Under the pieces are notes generated by a model. That model was not told the DNA's origin, did no database searches, and saw only the letters and a list, made by a program, of their open reading frames with translations. The translations under genes and the position numbers were made by a program. A stretch of 64,000 nt of DNA, taken from positions 390,338-454,337 of the forward strand of contig NZ_MAQW01000023.1 in NCBI RefSeq assembly GCF_001682855.1, in the 5' to 3' direction. Below, in pieces: positions 27,192 through 36,700 of this stretch (the stretch's first letter is position 1; each line of letters opens with the position of its first letter). This stretch comes from Bacillus sp. FJAT-27264 (GTDB taxonomy: Bacteria; Bacillota; Bacilli; Paenibacillales; Paenibacillaceae).

Positions 27192-27887
27192 CTACGCCTT
27201 CCTCCGATCTTCCACGAGATTGCCATCCTGTATACGTATGATGCGATTAGCCTGTTCGGCAATTTCCAGATCATGCGTAATCAGGATAATCGTATGGCCT
27301 TGCTCGTTCAGTTGTCTGATCATTCCCATCACTTCCTTGCCCGTCCGGGTGTCGAGCGCCCCGGTGGGCTCGTCGGCAAGCAGGATGGGCGGGGAGCCTG
27401 CCATCGCCCGCGCAATGGCCACCCGCTGTTGTTGTCCGCCGGACAGTTCGGCCGGACGATGGTGCATGCGGTCACCCAGACCGACCTTGGTCAAGGCTTC
27501 CTCGGCAAGCTGCCGCCGTTGCCGGTGCGATAGCCCCCGGTAGACAAGTGGAAGCTCCACATTTTCCACCGCCGAGAGCTTCGGGAGCAGATTGAAGCTC
27601 TGAAAAATAAAGCCGATCTTCTCATTACGTATGGCTGCGAGCTTGTTGTCGGACAACTTGCGGATCTCCTGTCCGTCCAGAAGATAGCTGCCTGTGTCCG
27701 AAACATCCAGGCAGCCGAGCATGTTCATAAGCGTGGACTTGCCGGAACCGGAAGGGCCGATAATCGCTACGAACTCGCCAAAATCTATCGTAAACGACAG
27801 GTTCTTTAGGACTGTCATTCTCTCACCCGCCATAGTATAGCCATGACTCATGTCACTGACCTCGATTAGCGTGCCTGATGTACTCAT
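27192..27887 (-). CDS. ABC transporter ATP-binding protein, MacB/YknY type
   Basis: A 231-residue ATPase that powers the adjacent permease. Walker A is GPSGSGKST, the Q-loop lies in KIGFIFQSFNLLPKLS, the signature is LSGGQQQRVAIARA, Walker B is ILLADEPTGALD and the H-loop is ITHD. The MacB/LolD-like FQSFNLLP segment and length place it in the lipoprotein/macrolide exporter family. Its start codon overlaps the end of the adaptor gene by 4 bp and it abuts the permease gene, so the three are one translationally coupled operon. Confidence 0.95.
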   Translation of the reverse strand: MSTSGTLIEVSDMSHGYTMAGERMTVLKNLSFTIDFGEFVAIIGPSGSGKSTLMNMLGCLDVSDTGSYLLDGQEIRKLSDNKLAAIRNEKIGFIFQSFNLLPKLSAVENVELPLVYRGLSHRQRRQLAEEALTKVGLGDRMHHRPAELSGGQQQRVAIARAMAGSPPILLADEPTGALDTRTGKEVMGMIRQLNEQGHTIILITHDLEIAEQANRIIRIQDGNLVEDRRKA

Positions 27888-29419
27888 TGTCCTCCACCCC
27901 GAGTCCCTGTACCACCGCCTGTACTACCACCGCCTGTACCGCCACCGCCTGTGCCGGCCCCGGCTCCGCCAGAGCCACCACCGCCAAATCCACCGCCGCT
28001 TCTTCCGCCTGAACCGAAGCCACCAGCCCCTGGAATAACGCCGGTCGCACCGCCGCCAAAGCCGCCGAAACCACCAAAGCCTGCACCTCCTTGCTGAGCT
28101 GCTGCGCTATTACCTGAAGAAATGACGGTTGGAATAACGACTTGATCTCCTTCTTTAAGCCCGCTGGTAATTTCCATGCGACTATCGTCATGAAGACCTA
28201 CTTCGACAGTGATCATTCGCTGGGCAGGTGTTGTACCAGTTCCAGTGCCGGTTCCTGCTCTCCCGGCTTGCCCCATACCTCCGCGGGTGCCTCGGGCACC
28301 GCCACCGTAAGCCCCGCTTCCACTACCTGTGCCGCCAAATCCGCCACGGCTTCCTGCTACAGGGGCGCTGCCCGAGCCGGCACTGTTACTCTTATCGTCT
28401 GTTCCGTCAGGAGCTGCGCCACCTGCACTACCAGGAATCTGTCCGGTACCTGCGGCCCCGGCACCTTCCCCGGTGCCGACCTCTCCAGAGGTTGCCGGTA
28501 CGGCGACCATGTAGGTGCCGTTTCTATCCCGGACGGCTTCAATGGGCACGGTTAGGACATCCTTTTTCTCCGCGGTGGTGATGGACACTTCCGCTGACAT
28601 TCCTGCACGTGCGCCCTTGGAGTCTGTCAAATCTACCGTAACATCAAACAGAGATACACCGTTGGAACTGGTGCCTTCATTGGCGATAGCGGTCACCTTA
28701 CCCTGATACTTCTTATCGGGTAGGGCGTCCAGCTTAATAGTGGCCGGCATACCCAGCTCGACCGACGGAACGTCCAGCTCATCAACCTGAACGACAGCGC
28801 TAAGGTTGGCATAATCAGTAATGTCGATCAGTTCCGAGCCATCCATGGCTTTTTCACCATCCGAAATATTTACCGCCGTAACAGTTCCGTCAATCGTTGC
28901 AGTCAGTGGAGCAGGCGGCACCATGGATTCCTCTACAGAGGCAACTTTATACTGCTGATTCTCGATATCTGTCTTTGCTTTATCAAGCGAACGCTTGGAA
29001 CTTTTTACTTGATCCTCTGAAGCACCGCTATCAGCCAGCTTGTGATACTGGTCTTGCTTGTCTTCGAGGTCCAACTGGAGATTGGCGAGGTTGTTTTTTT
29101 CCTGCCGAAGACTGTCACTAAGGTCTGCTCCTTCGAACGTAATCAGAGTTTGTCCCTTCTTAACGATATCGCCTTCCTTGACTAATACCTTTAAAACTTT
29201 GCCGGAGTCCTTGGTCTTGACCTTGCCCGTACGGGGAGCTGTGACAGATCCTGCACCGGTAACACTCACCACAATGTCGCCCTTCGTTACAGCAGCCGTA
29301 TTAAGGGGAACTTCTGCCAAAGCGCTGCTTTTGTCAGGCAGATAAGCATAAACCAGCAGTCCAGCTGTTACGACAGCCGCTGCCCCAATGGACAGTAGTG
29401 CTACTCTCTTCTTTTTCAT
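27884..29419 (-). CDS. HlyD-type efflux adaptor (YknX-like) with glycine-rich insert and tail
   Basis: A 511-residue membrane fusion protein linking the ABC permease to the cell exterior. An N-terminal anchor (residues 6-26) is followed by a split lipoyl domain (GSVTAPRTGKVKTKDSG and PLTATIDGTVTAVNISDGEK), a helical hairpin (about 100-165) and beta-barrel (about 205-300). Unusually, about 89 residues (311-399) of glycine/serine/threonine-rich low complexity are inserted before the membrane-proximal strand ITVEVGLHDDSRMEITSGL, and the last 76 residues (436-511) are a glycine-rich tail with GFGG and TGGG repeats. Ordinary YknX/MacA adaptors lack these and are about 370-400 residues. ATG 29419 has a GGAGG-type site. 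It is first in the adaptor-ATPase-permease operon. Confidence 0.9.
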   Translation of the reverse strand: MKKKRVALLSIGAAAVVTAGLLVYAYLPDKSSALAEVPLNTAAVTKGDIVVSVTGAGSVTAPRTGKVKTKDSGKVLKVLVKEGDIVKKGQTLITFEGADLSDSLRQEKNNLANLQLDLEDKQDQYHKLADSGASEDQVKSSKRSLDKAKTDIENQQYKVASVEESMVPPAPLTATIDGTVTAVNISDGEKAMDGSELIDITDYANLSAVVQVDELDVPSVELGMPATIKLDALPDKKYQGKVTAIANEGTSSNGVSLFDVTVDLTDSKGARAGMSAEVSITTAEKKDVLTVPIEAVRDRNGTYMVAVPATSGEVGTGEGAGAAGTGQIPGSAGGAAPDGTDDKSNSAGSGSAPVAGSRGGFGGTGSGSGAYGGGARGTRGGMGQAGRAGTGTGTGTTPAQRMITVEVGLHDDSRMEITSGLKEGDQVVIPTVISSGNSAAAQQGGAGFGGFGGFGGGATGVIPGAGGFGSGGRSGGGFGGGGSGGAGAGTGGGGTGGGSTGGGTGTRGGGQ

Positions 29420-29528
29420 CGTTATCCTCCGTCTAATCGTTAAATTTCTGGATCATTACTTGCTGCCGCCTGAAAATATCAAATGTGGCTGAATGCTAGC
29501 TGAAAATTGCGGACAAAACCGGACTTGA

Positions 29529-29547
29529 ACCTTAAAGCTACCTTAAA
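29529..29547 (-). promoter_or_regulatory. Direct-repeat operator candidate upstream of yknX-like gene
   Basis: On the minus strand TTTAAGGT-AGC-TTTAAGGT is a perfect 8-bp direct repeat with an 11-bp period. This layout is typical of OmpR/PhoB-family response regulators binding one face of the helix. It lies 110 bp upstream of the adaptor gene. No regulator gene is adjacent in this window. Confidence 0.45.
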
Positions 29548-29580
29548 AGGAAGATAAAGATTTGGCCAAATCTGTCCGGC

Positions 29581-29609
29581 TTGCCAATGCCAATGAATTT
29601 GCATATAAT
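29581..29609 (+). promoter_or_regulatory. Promoter of the pheS-pheT T-box transcript
   Basis: TTGCCA (29581-29586), 17-bp spacer, TATAAT (29604-29609). Predicted start near 29616, just before the T-box stem I region. Confidence 0.7.
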
Positions 29610-29644
29610 AAAGTGACATATCTTTTCATAGGGAAAGATGAATG

Positions 29645-29976
29645 AACATTTGAAAGAACTGCCAAATGCAGTGATGGAGAAGAGTACGCAGTGCCTGACT
29701 TACAGGGAGGAGACGCCGTTGATTGAGAGCGTTTCTAAGGATGCAGAGCTGCTGAAGTTCACTCCGGAGCAGTTCCCTGAAATTATCTAAGAGGCTCAGC
29801 TCCTCTGGAAATGGGTAGGGGATACCGGCCGCAGACCGTTACTTCTGCATAAAGTGAGACAGGGCTATTGTTAGTGAAGGGGCGAATTATACTCTTTAAC
29901 CAAACAGGCAATGCTGTCTAACAAGGGTGGTACCACGGTCTTTTCGTCCCTTACCGGGAGGAAAGGCCTTTTTTTG
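29645..29976 (+). promoter_or_regulatory. T-box riboswitch (tRNA-Phe) with terminator
   Basis: The T-box core AAGGGTGGTACCACG is at 29923-29937. Upstream, stem I features include AGAGTA near 29680 and a GGGAGGAGAC stretch. TTC triplets at 29758-29760 and 29773-29775 are candidate phenylalanine specifiers; I cannot decide between them by eye. Downstream a terminator hairpin (29937-29976, GGTC.TTTTCGTCCC against GGGAGGAAAGGCC) ends in seven T residues. Uncharged tRNA-Phe would favour the antiterminator and expression of pheS-pheT. Confidence 0.92.
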
Positions 29977-30022
29977 TTGGCTTGGCTGACTACACAATGA
30001 TTGAAGGGGGCTGTACACGGCC

Positions 30023-31057
30023 ATGAAAGAAAAGTTGGAAGCATTGAAGGCTGAAGCGCTGGCGAAGCTGCAGGAGGTCTCAGACCCGCAGGTACTTAAT
30101 GACTTGCGCGTGAAATACCTGGGGAAAAAAGGTGAACTGACAGAGGTGCTGCGCGGCATGGGCAGCTTGAGCGCCGAGGAACGTCCGGTTATCGGGCAAG
30201 TTGCCAACATCGTCCGTGGGGCGATTGAAGAGATTATTGGAACCAAGCAAGAAGTATTCCAACAGCAGGAGACGCAAAACCGTCTGCAAGCGGAGAAAGT
30301 GGATGTTACCCTGCCAGGACGCCGTTTGCCGCAGGGCGGAATTCACCCGCTCAGCAGAGTGGTGCAGGAGATCGAAGATATTTTCATCGGCATGGGCTAT
30401 CGTGTGGCTGAAGGTCCAGAAGTGGAGACTGATTATTACAACTTTGAGGCGCTCAACCTGCCGAAGAACCATCCGGCACGTGATATGCAGGACTCCTTCT
30501 ACTTGACGGAAGACCTGCTCATGCGCACCCAGACTTCTCCCGTACAGATCCGTACCATGCAAGCTATGAAGGGAGAAGCTCCGGTTAAAATCATCTGTCC
30601 CGGCAAAGTATTCCGCCGCGATGACGATGATGCAACCCACTCCTTCCAGTTCCATCAGATCGAAGGTCTGGTGATCGGACGGAATATCCGTATGAGCGAC
30701 CTGAAGGGCACGCTTCAACAATTCGTACAGGAGATGTTCGGGCCAAGCACAGGCATTCGCCTGCGTCCAAGCTTCTTCCCGTTCACAGAACCAAGCGTTG
30801 AGGTAGACGTGAGCTGCTTCAAATGCGGCGGCGAAGGCTGCCGTCTGTGCAAGCAAAGTGGCTGGCTAGAAATCCTTGGTGCAGGGATGGTGCATCCGAA
30901 TGTACTGCGTATGGGTGGCTATGACCCTGAGGAATTCAGCGGTTTCGCATTCGGGATGGGTGTGGAGCGGATAGCAATGCTCAAGTACGGCATCGACGAT
31001 ATCCGTCACTTCTATAACAATGACATGAGTTTTGTGAAGCAATTCAAGGGACTGTAG
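30023..31057 (+). CDS. pheS: Phenylalanine-tRNA ligase alpha subunit
   Basis: PheS is the catalytic subunit of the heterotetrameric enzyme that charges tRNA-Phe. The 344-residue product has the N-terminal coiled-coil (residues about 1-85) that contacts tRNA, then the class II synthetase core: motif 1 around GIHPLSRVVQEIEDIF, motif 2 KVFRRDDDDATHSFQFHQIE, and motif 3 GFAFGMGVERIAMLKYGIDD. Length is standard. pheT follows 37 bp downstream, and expression is controlled by the upstream T-box. The start ATG has a GGGGG site about 12 bases away. Confidence 0.97.
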   Translation: MKEKLEALKAEALAKLQEVSDPQVLNDLRVKYLGKKGELTEVLRGMGSLSAEERPVIGQVANIVRGAIEEIIGTKQEVFQQQETQNRLQAEKVDVTLPGRRLPQGGIHPLSRVVQEIEDIFIGMGYRVAEGPEVETDYYNFEALNLPKNHPARDMQDSFYLTEDLLMRTQTSPVQIRTMQAMKGEAPVKIICPGKVFRRDDDDATHSFQFHQIEGLVIGRNIRMSDLKGTLQQFVQEMFGPSTGIRLRPSFFPFTEPSVEVDVSCFKCGGEGCRLCKQSGWLEILGAGMVHPNVLRMGGYDPEEFSGFAFGMGVERIAMLKYGIDDIRHFYNNDMSFVKQFKGL

Positions 31058-31094
31058 GCAATAAATACATTGAATTAAGAGGAAGTGAGCCGAA

Positions 31095-33539
31095 ATGAAA
31101 GTATCAACGTCATGGTTGAGTGATTATATATCGCTAGATGGAGTAACCGCCGCTGAGCTGGCTGAGAAGATTACGGCTGCAGGCATCGAGATCGACGGTG
31201 TGGAAAATCGTAATAAAGGCATTACCGGTATTGTTACCGGCTATGTTAAATCTAAAGAAAAACATCCGGACGCGGACAAGCTGAATGTCTGCATCGTGGA
31301 CGCTGGGCAAGGCGAGGATCTGCAAATCGTCTGCGGCGCGAAGAACGTCGAAGCCGGACAAAAGGTTCCTGTCGCACTTGTAGGTGCCAATTTACCGGGT
31401 CTCGTGATCAAGAAAGCGAAGCTGCGCGGCGTGTTGTCCCAAGGGATGATCTGTTCAGCCAAAGAACTGGGCCTGAATGACAAGCTGTTGCCAAAGGAAT
31501 TGCAGGAAGGCATTCTTGTACTGCCGGAATCTACGGAAATTGGTCTGGACATTACCAAAGTGCTAGATCTGAACGACGAGGTGCTGGAGTTTGATCTGAC
31601 ACCGAACCGTTCCGACTGTCTCAGCATGATTGGCGCTGCCTACGAGGTGAGTGCGATTCTTGGCCGTGAGCTGAAGCTTCCACAGCCAGAGAAGGATATC
31701 GTGGAGGCGGGAGGTTCAGCCGCGAATGATATTTCCGTTCGAATCCTTAATGAAGAACTGTGCAGCCACTATACTGCACGTTACATTACAGGCGTTAAGC
31801 CAGCTGCTTCTCCGCTGTGGATTCAGAACCGTCTGATGGCAGCAGGTGTGCGTCCCATCAACAACATCGTGGATATTACCAACTACGTAATGCTTGAATA
31901 CGGACAGCCGCTGCATGCTTTTGATGCGGATACGATCGATGGAGGCATCCTTGGCGTTCGTCTTGCGGATGAAGACGAAGTGCTGACCACGCTGGACGGA
32001 CAGGAGCGTAAGCTGGAGCCGCACATGCTGGTAATTACCGACGCGGCAAAAGCCGTGGCGCTTGCCGGTGTGATGGGTGGTCTGGAGACCGAAGTTACCG
32101 ATAGCACCGTGAATATCGTGCTGGAATCGGCCAAGTTTGACGGTGGCACGGTTCGCAAAACTTCACGCCAGCTTGGTCTTCGTTCTGAAGCCTCGCTGCG
32201 TTTTGAGAAGGAAGTGGACCCGAATAGAGTCATTCCGGCTCTTAACCGTGCAGCAGCACTTATTGCGAAGTATGCAGGTGGTACAGTGCATGAAGGTATT
32301 ATTCAAGCGGGAACTGATGCTGTGGAAGAGAAGGTTCTCACGCTGTCGCTGGATAAGCTGAACCGCTACCTTGGCACCGACTTGTCCCTGTTGGAAGTCA
32401 AAACACTGTTCGGAAGATTGCATTTCAAATGCGGTGATGCCGCACAAGGGCTGATCGAGGTGCAAGTGCCAACAAGACGCGGCGATATCAGCTATGATGT
32501 CGATCTTATTGAAGAAATCGCTCGTCTTTACGGGTACGATAATATTCCTACCACTCCGATTGAAGGTCCTACCACTCCGGGAACCTTGACCAGATCACAA
32601 GCGATCCGTCGTGAAGTCCGTCGTCTGTTATCACATGGCGGTTACCAGGAGGTGCTTGGCTACTCCTTTATTCAGCCAGAACAAAGCAAGCTGTTCCCTG
32701 CGTTGACGGGTGAAGGCCTGGCGGTGAAGCTGGCGATGCCGATGAGCGAAGAGCGCAGTGTGCTGCGCACCAGCCTTGTGCCGCAATTGCTTGATATTGC
32801 TGGATACAATACGAATCGTCGTCAAAACGATCTGGCACTGTTCGAGATCGGAAATGTATTCTTCACGGAAGAAGAGGTGCTGACTCGTCAGCCGCATGAG
32901 TTGCCGATGCTTGGTCTGCTGCTGAGCGGAAACCGTGCTGCTAAGCAATGGAACGTGCCAGTGCAGCCGGTCGATTTCTTCGACCTGAAGGGTGCACTTG
33001 AGACCGTCTTCGACCACTTGGGTCTTACTGGCCGGGTAGTATATGAAGGGGATGCGCCGGAAGGCTACCACCCAGGACGCTCTGCTTCCATCCTGCTGAA
33101 AGGCCATGACGTTACGGTTAAAATCGGAACGCTGGGCCAGCTTCACCCCGACCTGCAGCGTAAGCTTGATCTGACCGACACTTATGTCGCTGAAGTTTCG
33201 CTGCAGCCGCTGTATGAAGCGGCCCGGAACAAGCTGCAATACCATGAGCTCCCAAGATTCCCAGGGGTAGAGCGCGATATCGCAGTGGTTGTGGATACAG
33301 CTGTACCAGCAGGTCAATTGTTGGATTCCATTCGTGAGAACGGAGGAAACTTGCTACAGAACGTACAGGTGTTTGATCTTTATACCGGCGGCAAGCTGGA
33401 AAGTGGGAAGAAGAGCGTGGCTATCTCTCTGGTATACCGTCATAATGAACATACCTTGACGGATGAAGAGGTTGCAGAAGTGCATGATAAGGTACTATCC
33501 GAGCTTCAGCAAACTTTTGGCGCAGAATTGAGAAAGTAG
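31095..33539 (+). CDS. pheT: Phenylalanine-tRNA ligase beta subunit
   Basis: PheT pairs with PheS and supplies tRNA binding and editing. The 814-residue product has an N-terminal EMAP-type tRNA-binding domain (about 40-150, KHPDADKLNVCIVD), the B3/B4 editing region (about 210-380, RPINNIVDITNYVMLEYGQP), B5 (about 405-475), the catalytic-like core with MSEERSVLRTSLVPQLL and the C-terminal FDX-ACB anticodon-binding domain (HELPRFPGVERDIAVVVD to the end). Full length and intact. ATG 31095 has AGGAAGTG upstream. It is the last gene of the T-box transcript before a terminator. Confidence 0.97.
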   Translation: MKVSTSWLSDYISLDGVTAAELAEKITAAGIEIDGVENRNKGITGIVTGYVKSKEKHPDADKLNVCIVDAGQGEDLQIVCGAKNVEAGQKVPVALVGANLPGLVIKKAKLRGVLSQGMICSAKELGLNDKLLPKELQEGILVLPESTEIGLDITKVLDLNDEVLEFDLTPNRSDCLSMIGAAYEVSAILGRELKLPQPEKDIVEAGGSAANDISVRILNEELCSHYTARYITGVKPAASPLWIQNRLMAAGVRPINNIVDITNYVMLEYGQPLHAFDADTIDGGILGVRLADEDEVLTTLDGQERKLEPHMLVITDAAKAVALAGVMGGLETEVTDSTVNIVLESAKFDGGTVRKTSRQLGLRSEASLRFEKEVDPNRVIPALNRAAALIAKYAGGTVHEGIIQAGTDAVEEKVLTLSLDKLNRYLGTDLSLLEVKTLFGRLHFKCGDAAQGLIEVQVPTRRGDISYDVDLIEEIARLYGYDNIPTTPIEGPTTPGTLTRSQAIRREVRRLLSHGGYQEVLGYSFIQPEQSKLFPALTGEGLAVKLAMPMSEERSVLRTSLVPQLLDIAGYNTNRRQNDLALFEIGNVFFTEEEVLTRQPHELPMLGLLLSGNRAAKQWNVPVQPVDFFDLKGALETVFDHLGLTGRVVYEGDAPEGYHPGRSASILLKGHDVTVKIGTLGQLHPDLQRKLDLTDTYVAEVSLQPLYEAARNKLQYHELPRFPGVERDIAVVVDTAVPAGQLLDSIRENGGNLLQNVQVFDLYTGGKLESGKKSVAISLVYRHNEHTLTDEEVAEVHDKVLSELQQTFGAELRK

Positions 33540-33550
33540 CAGGAATTGTG

Positions 33551-33600
33551 TAAAGCCGCAGCGAATCCATTAGAAACCGAGATTCGCCGCGGCTTTTTTT
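33551..33600 (+). terminator. Intrinsic terminator after pheT
   Basis: AAAGCCGC.GCGAATC pairs with GATTCGC.GCGGCTTT, followed by a run of T residues. Confidence 0.85.
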
Positions 33601-33735
33601 CATTCGGCAAACATGCAGAATCCCGGTTCAATCTACTGATTCAAGCAGCATTTTGCCAAATGTTTAACTATACAGATACAATGGAAGCAGGGAGACCAGC
33701 TTAGAATCTGCACATATATAAAGGAGGGCACAATT

Positions 33736-36700
33736 GTGGCTATGGACCGGACACGTGTCGCCGTGGAGATATACGGAACTTCTTATAAACTTGTAGGAAG
33801 CAGCAGTGATTATATGAAACAGGTTGCAGACTATGTGGATGAACACATGCGTGCAATCTCTAAATCCCATAACCGACTGGATACACCGCGCATTGCTGTG
33901 CTGGCTGCTGTACATATGGCCGAGCAGGCGCTTCAAGTGCAAGACATCAAGAAGGAAGTTAATATGCTGACCGGAGAACGCAGCGAACTGCGGGTGGAGG
34001 TATCGCGCCTGCTCGAGGTGCAGCGGGAACGGCAGGAGGAATATGAACGCCTGGACGCTGCGGCCAAGGAAGAGGCAAAGCGGTTGATCGCTGCTGTGGA
34101 GGAAGAACGCAAGCGGCATTTGGAAGCACGGGAGCAAGAGCAGGCCGAGCATCTCCAGCAGCTCTTGGAAGCGGAGCAAGCTGCAGATGACGCCCGCCGC
34201 AAGCTGACTGAGGATCTTCAGTCCCGTGAGCAGGAGCTTAAGGACCTGAAGGCTGGTTATGAGCAGGAACAGAAGGCCCTGCGGGAGAACAACCACAAGG
34301 AGTTGGCTGAGGCAGAATCTGTCCGTCTGGCGCAGCTTGAAGATCTGAAGGCTGCACATCTTCTCGAACTGGAGGGCATCCAAGAGGCCCTGGTACAGGA
34401 GAAAGGGGAGGCACTGGCTGCTGCAGAGCAAGAGCTTGCGGCAACCCGAGAATCTCTTGGCAAAGAGCTGGAAGAAGTGCGAGCGCTTCTTGGTCAAGAA
34501 TTGGCAGATACGAAGTCTGCGCTTGGTAAGGAGCTCGAGGACACGAAGTCTACGCTAGGTAAGGAGTTAGAGGATACGAAGACTCAGCTTGGCCAAGCGC
34601 TGGAAGAAGCCAAATCGGCGCTGGGTAAGGAGCTTGAAGATACAAAGGTTGAGCTTGATAAGGAACAGGCTAAGAACAAGGAGCTGCGCCAGACACAGGG
34701 AGCGCAGGAGCACAGGCACAAGCAGAGCGTGCAGGAACTGGAGAAACAACTGGCAGAGCTTCGAGGCGGTACCGGACAGCTTCAGTCCAGACTGCGGGCT
34801 GCGGAAGCGGGAGTCAAGACCGAACGCGAAGCGCATCTTACTCTGCTGGGACAATACGAAGTTATTGTCAAGCGCGAAGAACAGCTCAGCGGAGAGCTTC
34901 AGGCTGCAACAGCGCTTGGCGAAACGCTCAGCGGTGAACTGGAAGAAGTACGTCAGCGTTATGATTCCTCGCAGAATGAAGTTGCAGTGCTGCGCGGTTC
35001 TCTTGAGGAAGCCGAGAGCGGCTTAAGTGCTGTTCAGGCAGAACTGCGCACAGCTAACGAGCTGGGCGAGATGTTGGACGCTGAGCTGGGAGAAGTGCGC
35101 CAGCGATATGAAGCCTCGCAGAATGAGGTTACAGTGCTTCGGGGATCTCTTGAGGAAGCTGAGAGCAATCTGAACGCAGTGCAAGGAGAATTGCGAACAG
35201 CCAACGAACTGGGAGAAACATTGGATGCTGAGCTGAAAGAAGTGCGTCAGCGCCATGCCGCTTCGCAAGAGGAGATCGCGGGGCTACGCGAAGCTCTGGA
35301 AGAGGCCAAAAACAGCGTGAGCCATGTGCAGGCAGAACTGCGCTCGTCCACGGAACTGGGCGAGATGTTGGACGCTGAGCTGGAAGAGTTGCGCCAGCTT
35401 CATGTTGCTTCGCAAGAGGAAGTTAAGGTGCTGCAGGAACTTCTTACTGCTTCACAAGAGAAAGTTCAGGAGCTTAGCGGTTCACTTAAGGAAGCTGAGA
35501 GTAATCAACGCGTGGTACTGGAAGAATTGGGCACAGCCAACGAGCTGGGTGAGGTCTTGGATACTGAATTGAAGGAGCTGCAGCAGATTCATGCCGCTTC
35601 ACAAGAGGAAGTTAAAGAGCTTCTCCAGCGCCATGTTGATTCACAAGAAGAGGTTCAGGAGCTGCGTGGTTCTCTTGAGGAAGCTGAGAGTAACTTGAGA
35701 GCGGTGCAGGAAGAATTGAGCACAGCAAGCGAGCTCGGCGAAGTCATGGATACTGAGCTGAAGGAACTGCGTGAGCTTCATGTAGCTTCGCAAGAGGAAG
35801 TTAAAGAACTGCGCCAGCGCTATGCTCGTTCGCAAGAAGAAGTTCAGGAGCTGCGTGGTTCTCTTGAGGAAGCAGAGAGTAACCTGAGAGCGGTGCAGGA
35901 AGAATTGAGTACAGCCAACGAGCTGGGCGATGTTTTGGATACTGAGCTGAAGGAGCTGCAGCAGCTTCATGTAGCTTCGCAAGAGGAGGTTAAGGAGCTT
36001 CTCCAGCGCCATGCTCATTCACTAGAGGAGATCGCGGGGCTCCGTGAAGACCTGCAAGAATCCAAGGGCAGCCTGAGCAGTGTGCAGGAAGAGCTGCGCT
36101 CCTCCACGGAGCTGGGCGAGATGTTGGATGCTGAGCTGGAGGAGTTGCGTCAGATTCATGCTTCTTCACAAGAGGAAGTTAAGGTACTGCAAGGTTCTCT
36201 TGAGGAAGCAGAGAGCAATCTGAGAGCGGTGCAGGAAGAATTAAGCACAGCTAATGGACAGGGTGCAGTCTTGAATACTGAGCTGAAAGAGCTTCTCCAA
36301 CGCCATGCTGCTTCACAAGAGGAGGTCGCGGGGCTCCGCGAAGACCTACAAGAAGCTAAGGTCAGCCTGAGCCAGATTCGAAAAGAGTTTCAGTCTTCAA
36401 CAGATCTTGGCGAGATTCTAGACGCTGAATTGGAAGAGTTGCGTCAGCGTTATACTACATCACAGAATGAAGTGACAGTGTTGCAGGATGCTCTGGAAGA
36501 AGCTAAGAACAGCTTGCTCCGTGTCCAAGAAGAAGTGCGTTCGACAACGGAGTTCAGCGAAGTGTTGAATTCGGAACTGGAAGAGCTGCACGAGCGTTAT
36601 GAGCTTTCGGTGAAGGAAGCTGCGGATCTGCGAACCTCCCTGGGGGAAACGGGTGACAGTCTAAGTCAGGTACAGCAAGAGCTTGATCGTGTTGCGGGTG

